The translations under genes were made by a program, and so were the position numbers. This document shows positions 20,776 through 29,987 of a stretch of DNA of 64,000 nucleotides, piece after piece; position 1 is the first letter of the stretch; each line of letters begins with the position of its first letter. This DNA comes from an uncultured Persicobacter sp. (GTDB taxonomy: Bacteria > Bacteroidota > Bacteroidia > Cytophagales > Cyclobacteriaceae): positions 62,001-126,000 of the forward strand of contig CANMKE010000007.1 in assembly GCA_947498325.1 (NCBI GenBank), given 5' to 3'. The notes under the pieces are model-generated. The model searched no databases, was not told the DNA's origin, and saw only the letters and a list, made by a program, of their open reading frames with translations.

Positions 20776-21387
20776 ATGCATGATCGAATAATAGCGTTAT
20801 CCTTTGAGCTTTTCAGTCGTCTGGGGATACGGTCAGTGACCATGGATGAAATCGCAAGAAAGCTCGGGGTGTCAAAAAAAACCATCTATCAGTGTTTTCC
20901 CAACAAGGAGGCATTGCTTCTGGCTACGCTTGAACAGGAATTTGAAAAGCAGGAGCAGCAAATGCGCTCCATTATTGATTTGGCCGCTGATCCTGTCGAT
21001 GCTTTTCTCAAACTGTCGGGTTTTGCTAAAGAAATGCATGCCCGCAGCAATCCGCTCGTATTGCATGAAATTGAGCGGTACTACCCAAAGGGCTGGACTG
21101 CCTACTTGGATTTTAAGCATAAAGTGGTGCAGCATAACATGAGTGCCCTGCTTCAGCAAGGGGTGGATCGTGCTTTTTTTCGCCAGGATCTCAATGTGAA
21201 AGTGATGGCAGTGTTACGCATGGAGCAGCTTGAATATTGTTTTCGTCCAAATTTGTTTCCTCGGGCGACCTTTCAGTACGAAGAGGTGTATCAGCAGATC
21301 GCGGATCATTTTCTACTCGGAATTGTAACGGAAAAGGGCCTCCATACCCTTCAAAATATTAACCAATCAAACAAAACAGCAAACTAA
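20776..21387 (+). CDS. TetR/AcrR family transcriptional regulator
   Basis: 203 residues from the ATG at 20776. An in-frame TTG lies 6 nt upstream and is less likely. The N-terminal helix-turn-helix is clear: RIIALSFELFSRLGIRSVTMDEIA then LGVSKKTIYQCFPNKEALL (given in parts). The C-terminal ligand domain is unassigned. It is followed after 2 nt by a TolC gene and the rest of an RND efflux operon, so it most likely represses its own operon and is released by a pump substrate. The operator was not identified. Confidence 0.92.
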   Translation: MHDRIIALSFELFSRLGIRSVTMDEIARKLGVSKKTIYQCFPNKEALLLATLEQEFEKQEQQMRSIIDLAADPVDAFLKLSGFAKEMHARSNPLVLHEIERYYPKGWTAYLDFKHKVVQHNMSALLQQGVDRAFFRQDLNVKVMAVLRMEQLEYCFRPNLFPRATFQYEEVYQQIADHFLLGIVTEKGLHTLQNINQSNKTAN

Positions 21388-21389
21388 TC

Positions 21390-22766
21390 ATGAGACTTTT
21401 GATGATGATTGCCCTCTGCCTCATGCCATTTTTGGGTAGGGGACAAGGCTCGACTTCACTGAATTTGCAGCAATGTATCGACATTGCCTTACAGAATAAT
21501 CAGGCCATCAATAAAAGTGAGGCCGGTGTTCGGGAATCTCAGTACAAAGTAAAGGAAACCATCGCCATTGGTTTGCCGCAGGTGAATGGGCAGGTAACCG
21601 CCAACAATAACTTTGCCCTGCGGACCTCTTTTATTACGGGTGATTTTTTAGGAGGAAGTGACCCTAGCGCCCCGCCGTCAGCGTCACCAAGCGACCAAAT
21701 TACGCCCATCAGTTTTGGGACCAGCTATGATGCCAACGCCACCCTTTCGGTGAGTCAGCTGATTTTTGACGGCTCCTTCTTTGTAGGACTTGAGGCAGCA
21801 AAAACCTATGTGGATTTGGCTCAGAAAGACCTGATTCGCGCGGAAATTGATGTGGTGGAATCGGTAAAGAAGGCCTATTACCTGGTGCTGATCAATAAGG
21901 AACGACTCCGCCTGGTGGAACAAAACCTTGGCCGATTGGACACCTTGCTGAATGAGACACAATTAATGTTTGATGAAGGTTTCGCGGAGAAAATTGATGT
22001 GGACCGTATTCGTGTATCTTACAATAATATTAAATCGTCGCTGAAAAGCTCACAGCGAATGATCGAGTTGAGCCAAAGGTTGCTTTCTTTCCATATGGGA
22101 GTAAATGTTAATGCGCCCGTAATGGTGGAGGAGCATATCAGTGATATTGCCTTTGATCCAAGTATTCTCGATGCAGACCTGGCTTTTAAATCTTCGGATC
22201 GGGTCGAGATGCAACTCCTCGGGGTTCAGGAAGACCTGGCTAAATACGAACTCAAGAACATTCATGTACAATACCTGCCAAATTTATATGCAGTAGGGAA
22301 TATGGGTTACCTGACGGGGGCAAATACCATCGGTGGCCTGACCAAATTTGGGACGCAATGGTTTGGCTTCGGAACCATTGGGGTGCAATTGAGCATTCCG
22401 ATTTTCGACGGACTCATGAAGCGCCAAAAAGCACAGCAGGTACGGATGCGACTTGAACAACTCGAGTACGATCAGCAGCAAACCGCCATGGCCATTGACA
22501 ATGAGGTCTTTCAGTCGAAAGCCAATTTGCTTAGCGCAATCGACCAGCTCACCTTTGAAAAAGAAAATATGACCCTGGCCAAAGATGTTTTTGAAACCAC
22601 CCGCCTGAAATACCAGGAAGGTATTGGAAGTAACATCGAATTGGTGGACGCCAACAATTCTTATATCACCGCTCAGGTGAATTATTTCAATGCATATTAC
22701 GATGCACTTTTAAATAAAGTCAACCTTGAAAAATCCGTTGGGCAGCTGTATCGCCGCGGTTTATAA
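21390..22766 (+). CDS. TolC family outer-membrane efflux protein
   Basis: 458 residues with a signal peptide (to about residue 19, GRGQ). Two OEP repeats are visible: LNLQQCIDIALQNNQAINKSEAGV and the second-half long helices (QTAMAIDNEVFQSKANLLSAIDQL region, then QEGIGSNIELVDANNSYITAQ), given in short pieces. It forms the outer-membrane and periplasmic channel of a tripartite pump. The inner subunits follow directly (18 nt to the adaptor gene). The family is certain; the exported compound is unknown. Confidence 0.94.
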   Translation: MRLLMMIALCLMPFLGRGQGSTSLNLQQCIDIALQNNQAINKSEAGVRESQYKVKETIAIGLPQVNGQVTANNNFALRTSFITGDFLGGSDPSAPPSASPSDQITPISFGTSYDANATLSVSQLIFDGSFFVGLEAAKTYVDLAQKDLIRAEIDVVESVKKAYYLVLINKERLRLVEQNLGRLDTLLNETQLMFDEGFAEKIDVDRIRVSYNNIKSSLKSSQRMIELSQRLLSFHMGVNVNAPVMVEEHISDIAFDPSILDADLAFKSSDRVEMQLLGVQEDLAKYELKNIHVQYLPNLYAVGNMGYLTGANTIGGLTKFGTQWFGFGTIGVQLSIPIFDGLMKRQKAQQVRMRLEQLEYDQQQTAMAIDNEVFQSKANLLSAIDQLTFEKENMTLAKDVFETTRLKYQEGIGSNIELVDANNSYITAQVNYFNAYYDALLNKVNLEKSVGQLYRRGL

Positions 22767-22784
22767 TAAGCAAACAACCTAACT

Positions 22785-23948
22785 ATGAAATATTATATCT
22801 TTTTAATGATCGGAGGCCTTGTGGCAATTTCTGCCTGCAATGATCATTCCCTTGAAAACAAAAAAGAGGAACTCTCGGAATTGCGTGCCGAACTCGCAGA
22901 AACCAAAGCGAAAATTAAGGTCGTTGAACAGCAAATCCTGGACCTGGACCCCGATGCCTTTAATGCCTCAGGTTCGGTATTGAATGTGGCCACAATCCCC
23001 GTTCGCAGCCAGTCTTTCGAGCATATGATTGATGTGCGTGGTGAAGTACAATCCCGCAAGAATGTGATGCTTTCCGCAGAAATGATGGGCCGTGTGGAGA
23101 AAATTAATGTGGTAGAGGGAAGTGTAGTGAAAAAAGGGCAGTCTTTGTTGCACCTCGATGCCGATCAGGTGGTCAATGGTATTGCTGAGGTGAAAACTTC
23201 GCTGGAGTTTGCCGAGAAGATGTACAAAAAACGTGCAGCGCTCTGGGAGAAAAAAGTAGGCTCGGAGGTACAGTACCTCGAAGCTAAAAACCAATACGAA
23301 AGCCTGCAGCGGAAATTGGCGACGCTAAATTCGCAGCTCGATCAGGCGAGGGTAAAAGCGCCTTTCAATGGGCAGGTTGATGAAGTGATTGCCAAAGATG
23401 GCGAGGTGGTTTCTCCAGGCATGCCATTGTTGCGTTTGGCGGGAAGTACTGATATGTATATCCGTGCGGAGGTTTCTGAGCGCTACATTGGTAAGTTTAA
23501 GCGTGGCGATCAAGTAACGGTACGTTTTCCTTCCCTGAACAAGACGGTAAATTCTACGATCGCCTCGCTGGGGCAGGTGATCAATAAAAGCAACAGAACT
23601 TTCACGATTGAAATTCGCCTTGACGGTGAAACAGAAGGCATGGTCAAGCCGAACCTGTTGGCAGTTGTTGAGGTGCGCGACTATCAGGCTGACGGGGCGA
23701 TTGTTGTTCCTACCAAACTGATTCAGAAGGATTCTGAAGGTTACTATGTGTACACCGTAAAAACCGATGGCAAAGCCCAGAAGGCACACCGCTCGCGGGT
23801 AGAGCTTGGTAAAAGCTTCCGTGGTGAAACGGAAATTACCCGTGGGCTGACTGATGGCGACGAGGTGATTACCGAAGGTTACCGTGAGGCAGCACAGGAC
23901 ATGACCCTGCAGGTATTGAAGCCTACGGCGGAAGTTGATCAAAAATAA
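22785..23948 (+). CDS. RND efflux periplasmic adaptor (MFP) lipoprotein
   Basis: 387 residues. A lipobox (LVAISAC, Cys18) anchors it to a membrane. A coiled-coil segment follows immediately (about 22-55, ENKKEELSELRAELAETK), which is unusual since the adaptor hairpin normally lies inside the lipoyl domain. The lipoyl halves are near 100-130 (VVEGSVVKKGQSLLHLDAD) and 195-225 (VKAPFNGQVDEVIAKDGEVV). A beta-barrel and membrane-proximal domain follow. It links the TolC and RND subunits encoded on either side. Confidence 0.93.
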   Translation: MKYYIFLMIGGLVAISACNDHSLENKKEELSELRAELAETKAKIKVVEQQILDLDPDAFNASGSVLNVATIPVRSQSFEHMIDVRGEVQSRKNVMLSAEMMGRVEKINVVEGSVVKKGQSLLHLDADQVVNGIAEVKTSLEFAEKMYKKRAALWEKKVGSEVQYLEAKNQYESLQRKLATLNSQLDQARVKAPFNGQVDEVIAKDGEVVSPGMPLLRLAGSTDMYIRAEVSERYIGKFKRGDQVTVRFPSLNKTVNSTIASLGQVINKSNRTFTIEIRLDGETEGMVKPNLLAVVEVRDYQADGAIVVPTKLIQKDSEGYYVYTVKTDGKAQKAHRSRVELGKSFRGETEITRGLTDGDEVITEGYREAAQDMTLQVLKPTAEVDQK

Positions 23949-23959
23949 CAAGCACAGCC

Positions 23960-26900
23960 ATGGAAGAGAACAATAAAAATAAGCTTGACAAGGAATTTGG
24001 GCTCACCAGCCTGGCCTTGAACAATAGCTCCACTGTTTTTGTGATGACATTGCTGATTGCCGTTGCTGGTATTTTTCAGTACATCAACCTGCCAAAAGAG
24101 AACTTCCCAGAAGTGGAGATGCCTACCATTTATGTGGGGACAGTCTACGCCGGAAGTTCGCCCGCTGATATTGAAAACCTGATTACCCGACCGCTGGAGA
24201 AGGAAATCAATACGGTAGAAAATATTGACAATATTAAGTCCACCTCCGTGCAGGGGTATTCAACCATTGTGATTGAGTTCGTTACTGGAACTGATGTAAA
24301 GGATGCCTTGGTGAAAGTAAAAGATGCGGTGGATAAAGCCCGTTCAGAACTGCCAACAGACCTGAAGCTGGAGCCTGATGTGTTTGAACTTAATTTCTCG
24401 GAATTCCCGATTCTTAACATCAACCTTTCGGGGAATTATTCCCTCACACAGCTGAATGATTACGCCGAATACCTTGAAGATGAAATTGAAAAATTCAGGG
24501 AGATTTCCAAAGTTGAGATCCGTGGTGTGGGCGAGCGTGAGGTGAAAATCAATTGCAACCCGTACCTGATGGCTGCCCGGGAAGTTTCTTTTTCGGACAT
24601 CGAAATGGCCGTGGCCAATGAGAACGTCAATATTTCTGGGGGGGATGCCCTCTCTGATGGCGTGCGGAGAAATATCCGTATTCTTGGGGAATTCAAAGAC
24701 CCACAGGGATTACTGGACATTGTTGTGAAAGCCGAAAAGGGAAATATCGTTTACTTGCGCGACGTAGCGACGGTGAATTTCGACTACAAAGACCCAGAAT
24801 CATTTGCCCGCCTCGGGAGTGAGTCCGTAGTGATGGTCGATGTGGTGAAACGAAGTGGGGAGAACCTGCTTGCCGCTACCGATAAAATTAATGCCCTTCT
24901 TGCGAAAGCAAAAAAGACGCACTTTCCGAAGGACCTGAAGATTGTCATGACGGGCGATCAGTCCAAAGAAACCAAAACACAGGTAAGCAATTTGGAGAAT
25001 AACATCATCTCCGGGGTGATCCTGGTAGTGTTGGTGTTGTTGTTCTTTTTAGGAACAAGAAACGCCCTGTTTGTGGGAATGGCAATTCCGCTTTCTATGT
25101 TCCTTTCTTTCCTGATTTTGGGAATTATGGGCGTAACCATCAATATGATCGTGCTCTTTTCGCTGATCATGGCACTCGGAATGCTGGTGGATAATGGTAT
25201 TGTGGTGGTGGAAAATGTCTATCGTATGATGGAAGAAGGCCTTTCACCGATCAACGCTGCCAAAAAAGGTGTTGGTGAAGTCGCTTTTCCAATTATCTCC
25301 TCCACAGCCACCACGCTTGCAGCCTTTTTGCCCTTGGCCTTCTGGCCGGGAATGATGGGCGAGTTTATGAAATATCTGCCCATTACGCTCATGATTACCC
25401 TTGGTTCTTCGCTGTTTGTTGCCTTGGTGATTAATCCTGTGTTTATCGCTCAGTTTATGCGTGTACAGGGAGATGGCCCCGTAGTGAACAAAAAACGGGT
25501 AAATTACTGGGGATTCGGACTGATCATCGTTGGCCTTTTGGTCTTCGGTCTTAAAATGCTCGCTACGGCGGGAATTCAGAACCCTGCAGTTTTGGAATCC
25601 AAAGTGGTACATTATAATGTGGTAGGAAACCTGCTTGGTATAACGGGGGCTATTATACTGCTGAACGTTTACGTACTGACGCCTCTGGCGGAAAAATTCC
25701 AGGCGACCTTCTTGCCCTGGCTTGAGAACATGTACGAAAACACCCTTGCTACCGCCGTAAAAGGCCGTTTGCCTTATGCTTACTTCTTCGGAACGGTGGG
25801 CTTGTTGGTCCTCTCTATTGTATTGATGAAATATTTTACGCCTAATGTGGAGTTTTTCCCTACGGGAGACCCGAAATACGTGAATGTTTTCATTGAATAT
25901 CCTGTAGGAACGGATATCGAAGAAACCAACCAGACAGGACTAAAAATTGAGCAGCAGCTCGCCGAAATTGTTGCGCCTTATGGAGATGTGGTGGAGTCCA
26001 TTATCTCGAATGTTGGCGCTGGAACGAGTGATCCCGGCGAGATGTCAGTGGGTGGAGGAAAAACACCGCACAAAGCCAGAATCACCATTAACTTCGTGGA
26101 ATTTGCTTTGCGTGGCGAGGTGAGTACCCGCGAGATCATGAATAAAGTGCGGGAGGGCGTTGGTGGCCTTGCTGGGGTGTCCATTACCGTGGATCAGGAT
26201 AAAGGCGGACCACCGACAGGTAAACCGATTTCTGTAGAAATTATCGGTCCGAAGTTCGAAAAACTGATCAGTATTACTGATGAACTGAAAAGCGAAATCA
26301 GTGGTGCCGGGATTTTGGGAATTGAAAAGCTGAAATCTGACTTGGAAGTTGGCAAGCCAGAAATGCTCGTGAATATCGATCGTGAAAAGGCTCGTCGATT
26401 TGGCCTCTCTACCGCACAGATTGCCATGGAAATTCGTACGGCACTTTTTGGTAAGGAAATTTCGAAATACAAAGAGGGTGAAGATGATTTTGAAATTCAG
26501 ATGAGACTCGATAAAGACTATCGTTATGATATCGAGGCGTTGATGAATCAGAATATTACCTTTAGAAACCAGTCTGACGGACGAATCCATCAGGTGCCGA
26601 TTTCTTCGGTGGCCACCATCGAACTGAGTTCCACTTACGGTGGAATTAAGCGAAAAGACATGGACCGTGTGGTAACGCTTTCGTCCAATGTGCTCGACGG
26701 CTACAATGCCAATAAGGTGAATGATGAAATTCGCCAGGTGGTGGATGAATTTCCGGTGCCTGACGGCTACACCATTAAGTTTGGAGGTGAGCAGGAAAAG
26801 CAGGCGGAAGAAATGGGCTTCCTTTCTGGAGCTTTGCTGATTGCGGTATTCATGATCTTTTTGATTATTGTGGCGCAATTCAATCAGGTAACCACACCAT

Positions 26901-27439
26901 TTATCATTATTACCTCTGTGGTATTCTCTACCATTGGTGTATTCCTCGGATTGGTGATTTTCCAAATGGATTTTATCATTATCATGACCATGATCGGAAT
27001 TATTTCCCTGGCTGGAATTGTGGTGAACAATGCGATCGTTTTAATTGATTTTATTGGCTTGAAGAAAGAAGAAAAGTTACAAGCTAAACAAAATAGTGAT
27101 TTGAAACAGGAGCAGGTTCGACTGACCACTTTGGAAATGCGACAGGCGGTTGTGGAAGCTGGGAAAACCCGTTTGCGCCCAGTGTTACTGACGGCAATTA
27201 CCACCGTTTTAGGGCTTGTGCCGCTTGCTGTGGGAATCAATATTGACTTCCTTGGCTGGTTTGCACATTTCGATGCTGGTTTCTATATCGGTGGTGATAA
27301 TGTAATCTTCTGGGGGCCTATGTCTTGGACGATTATTTTTGGATTGACTTTCGCAACCTTTCTTACATTGGTCATTGTCCCGGTGATGTATATTATTGTC
27401 GAGGATATAAAACTAAAGATCAAATCAAGAGTATACTAA
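23960..27439 (+). CDS. RND family efflux permease
   Basis: 1159 residues. This inner-membrane, proton-driven pump has 12 expected membrane helices and two large periplasmic loops. The first porter loop has SSPADIENLITRPLE and the central helix bundle has ALGMLVDNGIVVVENVYR with the conserved Asp of TM4. The second half has ISLAGIVVNNAIVLIDF. It is about 100 residues longer than E. coli AcrB. An extra hydrophobic section lies around residues 515-575 between the two halves. It completes the TetR-TolC-MFP-RND operon, which ends in a hairpin. Confidence 0.95.
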   Translation: MEENNKNKLDKEFGLTSLALNNSSTVFVMTLLIAVAGIFQYINLPKENFPEVEMPTIYVGTVYAGSSPADIENLITRPLEKEINTVENIDNIKSTSVQGYSTIVIEFVTGTDVKDALVKVKDAVDKARSELPTDLKLEPDVFELNFSEFPILNINLSGNYSLTQLNDYAEYLEDEIEKFREISKVEIRGVGEREVKINCNPYLMAAREVSFSDIEMAVANENVNISGGDALSDGVRRNIRILGEFKDPQGLLDIVVKAEKGNIVYLRDVATVNFDYKDPESFARLGSESVVMVDVVKRSGENLLAATDKINALLAKAKKTHFPKDLKIVMTGDQSKETKTQVSNLENNIISGVILVVLVLLFFLGTRNALFVGMAIPLSMFLSFLILGIMGVTINMIVLFSLIMALGMLVDNGIVVVENVYRMMEEGLSPINAAKKGVGEVAFPIISSTATTLAAFLPLAFWPGMMGEFMKYLPITLMITLGSSLFVALVINPVFIAQFMRVQGDGPVVNKKRVNYWGFGLIIVGLLVFGLKMLATAGIQNPAVLESKVVHYNVVGNLLGITGAIILLNVYVLTPLAEKFQATFLPWLENMYENTLATAVKGRLPYAYFFGTVGLLVLSIVLMKYFTPNVEFFPTGDPKYVNVFIEYPVGTDIEETNQTGLKIEQQLAEIVAPYGDVVESIISNVGAGTSDPGEMSVGGGKTPHKARITINFVEFALRGEVSTREIMNKVREGVGGLAGVSITVDQDKGGPPTGKPISVEIIGPKFEKLISITDELKSEISGAGILGIEKLKSDLEVGKPEMLVNIDREKARRFGLSTAQIAMEIRTALFGKEISKYKEGEDDFEIQMRLDKDYRYDIEALMNQNITFRNQSDGRIHQVPISSVATIELSSTYGGIKRKDMDRVVTLSSNVLDGYNANKVNDEIRQVVDEFPVPDGYTIKFGGEQEKQAEEMGFLSGALLIAVFMIFLIIVAQFNQVTTPFIIITSVVFSTIGVFLGLVIFQMDFIIIMTMIGIISLAGIVVNNAIVLIDFIGLKKEEKLQAKQNSDLKQEQVRLTTLEMRQAVVEAGKTRLRPVLLTAITTVLGLVPLAVGINIDFLGWFAHFDAGFYIGGDNVIFWGPMSWTIIFGLTFATFLTLVIVPVMYIIVEDIKLKIKSRVY

Positions 27440-27467
27440 TATGTAAAGGTTGATTGATTAAATTGTA

Positions 27468-27502
27468 AGGGGAGAAATCGTAAAGATTTTCTCCCTTTTT
27501 TT
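27468..27502 (+). terminator. Terminator of the RND efflux operon
   Basis: GGGAGAAATC pairs with GATTTTCTCCC (one bulged T) around GTAAA, followed by a run of seven T. It sits about 30 nt past the permease stop. Confidence 0.88.
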
Positions 27503-27724
27503 CTGCCCAGAATGTTGTGATGGCCATTTTTGAGAATGATTAATCTTAAACAATATTGGTTTTCATACTTCTGCTGATGAAACTGATTTTGACGTAGTTT
27601 CCATTTAGTTTGAAGGTTTTTCTGTCAGTAGGTCAAAATTATTCTCTGAAAAATGGTGTATTTTTGATAATTCCTTACGTACTCATTAATAAATCACATA
27701 CATCAACCAACACTTTCAATTTTC

Positions 27725-29017
27725 ATGATTTCATTTGAAAAAATTGTCCCTGTTTTCATCTTCCTGCTGATCATGCTTCTGCTTGATGTTTACATCTTTC
27801 AGGCCGTAAAGTTACTCGTAGGAAACCTCAGCAGCAGGACGATAAAATATGTTTATAACATCTATTGGGGCGTGGCCATTTTCTGCCTATTACTGACCCT
27901 CGCTTTGGGCTTGAGTGGCCCGGCTTCCCCATTGTTGGCGCATCGGCAACTGATCCTCACGGTACTGACCATCACCTATTTCTCGAAAATGATCGGGTCG
28001 ATGTTTTTAGTGCTTGACGACATTGTTCGCGGTGTTCGGTGGATGGCCGATTTTCTAAGTTCAAAATCAGTATCAGAAACCGTTACCACGGAATCCCTTG
28101 CAGAAGAACGGTCGGCAAAAGGGGTAAGTAGGGGGGAGTTCCTCTCGAAAGCCAGTTTGGTGGGCGTTGCAGTACCGATGGCCACCATGAGCTTCGGGAT
28201 TATCTCTGGAGCACATGATTATCGTATCCGTCGCCGAACGGTTTATCTGCCAAATTTACCTCAAGCTTTTGATGGAATTCAGGTGGCGCAGCTTTCTGAT
28301 ATTCACACAGGTTCCTTCTTCAATAAAACAGCCGTGAAAGGCGGCGTGGAGATGCTGATGAAAGAGAAGCCGGATGTGGTATTTTTTACGGGCGATCTGG
28401 TGAATAATGTTGCAGAAGAGGCCCGTGATTATGTGCCGATATTCAAGGAGGTAAAAGCGGACCTCGGGGTATTTTCTGTCATGGGGAATCATGATTATGG
28501 CGATTACCAGCGTTGGACTTCTGCGAATGCGAAAAACCGGAACTTCCAGGATTTTAAAGAAGTCCACAAAACAATGGGCTGGGATTTAATGCTCGATGAA
28601 AACCGTTTGATTACCGTTGATGGCGCCGATTTGGGTGTGATTGGGGTGCAGAATTGGGGGACAGGCCGTTTTGCAAAATATGGCCAACTTGACAAAGCCT
28701 ATCAAGGGATGGAGCATGTGGCTACGAAAATTTTGCTTTCCCACGATCCAAGTCACTGGGATGCGCAGGTGCGCCCTGAGTATGGAGATATAGATTTAAC
28801 CCTCAGCGGGCATACACATGGCTTTCAGTGTGGCATAGAAATTGGCGATTTCCGATGGTCTCCGGCGCAATGGCGCTATAAGCAATGGGCTGATTTGTAT
28901 CAGGAGGGGCGCCAGTACTTGTATGTCAATCGGGGCTTTGGCTATATTGGCTATCCGGGCCGTATTGGTATTTTGCCGGAAATTACCATTTTGGAATTAA
29001 AAAAGGCCATTTCATAA
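27725..29017 (+). CDS. Membrane-anchored metallophosphoesterase
   Basis: 430 residues. Three or four hydrophobic segments lie in the N-terminal 100 residues, and another lies near 145-165. The calcineurin-like core then shows all metal motifs: QLSDIHTGSF, GDLVNN, GNHDYG, LLSHDPSHW and SGHTHGFQ. This matches the YaeI/YkuE-like group, which acts on phosphoesters of lipids or nucleotides outside the cytoplasm; the substrate is not known here. The gene is single, and its 3' end carries part of the terminator of the convergent gene. Confidence 0.88.
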   Translation: MISFEKIVPVFIFLLIMLLLDVYIFQAVKLLVGNLSSRTIKYVYNIYWGVAIFCLLLTLALGLSGPASPLLAHRQLILTVLTITYFSKMIGSMFLVLDDIVRGVRWMADFLSSKSVSETVTTESLAEERSAKGVSRGEFLSKASLVGVAVPMATMSFGIISGAHDYRIRRRTVYLPNLPQAFDGIQVAQLSDIHTGSFFNKTAVKGGVEMLMKEKPDVVFFTGDLVNNVAEEARDYVPIFKEVKADLGVFSVMGNHDYGDYQRWTSANAKNRNFQDFKEVHKTMGWDLMLDENRLITVDGADLGVIGVQNWGTGRFAKYGQLDKAYQGMEHVATKILLSHDPSHWDAQVRPEYGDIDLTLSGHTHGFQCGIEIGDFRWSPAQWRYKQWADLYQEGRQYLYVNRGFGYIGYPGRIGILPEITILELKKAIS

Positions 29018-29031
29018 TTTGAAATAGCCTT
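29001..29031 (-). terminator. Terminator of the 29037-29468 gene, overlapping a convergent CDS end
   Basis: AAGGC-ATTTC (29003-29013) pairs with GAAAT-GCCTT (29021-29031) with one mismatch. On the minus strand the stem runs into six T. It includes the stop codon of the convergent metallophosphoesterase gene. Confidence 0.8.
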
Positions 29032-29036
29032 GACAA

Positions 29037-29468
29037 TTATTGTTTTTTCCAGTCGTCGGAGGTACTTACCTCGATGGTGCCATTTTTATACACCAGCAGG
29101 AAGTCTTCGAGGACTTCCTCTTTGCACCCTCTAAATCTTGCGCCTGCGGTGCTTTTAAAGAAAATCGGGTAAGATTGTCCATATTTCCTGTTGAACCGTA
29201 CGGCGCTCCCTTTTGCGTCTTTGATCATGCCCCACTGAATGGGGATAGGCGTATTTTTACAGGGCCCAAAAGCGTAATCGTATTTATAAAAGCCCGTTCC
29301 GTCTGCGTGGAGTTCAAGGTATCCGCCTTGTGCGCCTTTGTATGTACCGACGAATTTTTTCCCGATCGAGGCATTGACCTCAATGCTTTTGCCATTATAG
29401 CTGAAGACCGTGGAGCTGTTGTTGTCAAAAAAGAACAATGACATCAGTATGGTAAAAAATAACTTCAT
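29037..29468 (-). CDS. Hypothetical secreted protein
   Basis: 143 residues with an N-terminal hydrophobic signal (MKLFFTILMSLFFF). The mature part looks like a small beta-sheet domain (GTYKGAQGGYLELHADGTGFYKYD), with Cys in FGPCKN and RGCKEE that could pair. No family is recognised. It starts 19 nt after coaD on the same strand and may be co-transcribed, but this says nothing about function. Confidence 0.72.
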   Translation of the reverse strand: MKLFFTILMSLFFFDNNSSTVFSYNGKSIEVNASIGKKFVGTYKGAQGGYLELHADGTGFYKYDYAFGPCKNTPIPIQWGMIKDAKGSAVRFNRKYGQSYPIFFKSTAGARFRGCKEEVLEDFLLVYKNGTIEVSTSDDWKKQ

Positions 29469-29487
29469 AGGTTGATGTGGGTTGGGG

Positions 29488-29943
29488 TTAATCTAATTCA
29501 AAAGGAACAAATTCACTGACGTTCCCATCGTATTTGTGCACTTCCCTGATAATACTCGAACTGATGGCCGCATATTCAGGTGAAGTGAACAGAAAGACCG
29601 TTTCGAGGTCTTTGTTCAGGTGCCTGTTGACTTGCGAAATACTGTTCTCATACTCAAAGTCCGTGGTGTTTCTCAGGCCTCTGAGGATATAATGGGCATT
29701 GATCTTCTTGGCGTAATTGGAGGTCAGCTCCTGATAAGTGGAAATCTTTACATTGGGATTGGCTTCAAACAGCTTCTCCATTTTTTCGATCATCCCCTCT
29801 ACTGGGAAATACCGATTTTTGTTGGTGTTATGGCCAATAGCAATGTGTACTTCATCAAAGAGCTTTAGCCCTCGATTGACGATGTCTTCATGCCCTTTGG
29901 TGAAAGGGTCAAAGGAGCCGGGGAAAATAGCGATTTTTTTCAT
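29488..29943 (-). CDS. coaD: Phosphopantetheine adenylyltransferase
   Basis: 151 residues, close to the family norm of about 160. It adds AMP to 4'-phosphopantetheine, the penultimate step to coenzyme A. The nucleotidyltransferase signature is IFPGSFDPFTKGHEDIV with TKGH as the T/HxGH motif. Further blocks are KINAHYILRGLRNTTDFEYE and AAISSSIIREV near the end. The upstream DUF3822 gene is a frequent neighbour of coaD in Bacteroidota. Confidence 0.95.
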   Translation of the reverse strand: MKKIAIFPGSFDPFTKGHEDIVNRGLKLFDEVHIAIGHNTNKNRYFPVEGMIEKMEKLFEANPNVKISTYQELTSNYAKKINAHYILRGLRNTTDFEYENSISQVNRHLNKDLETVFLFTSPEYAAISSSIIREVHKYDGNVSEFVPFELD

Positions 29944-29958
29944 AGGGGCTAATTAAAG

Positions 29959-29987
29959 AAAAACCTTTGTAAAGTTATTTACAAAGG
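29959..29987 (-). terminator. Terminator overlapping the end of the DUF3822 gene
   Basis: CCTTTGTAAA (29964-29973) pairs perfectly with TTTACAAAGG (29978-29987) around a 4 nt loop. On the minus strand TTTTTCTTT follows. The stop codon TAA lies at the loop, so the last codons of the upstream gene form half the stem. It separates DUF3822 from coaD. Confidence 0.85.

Noticed and set aside
26045-26965. 306-codon minus-strand frame inside the RND permease gene
   Set aside because: Shadow of a strongly conserved coding frame on the other strand.
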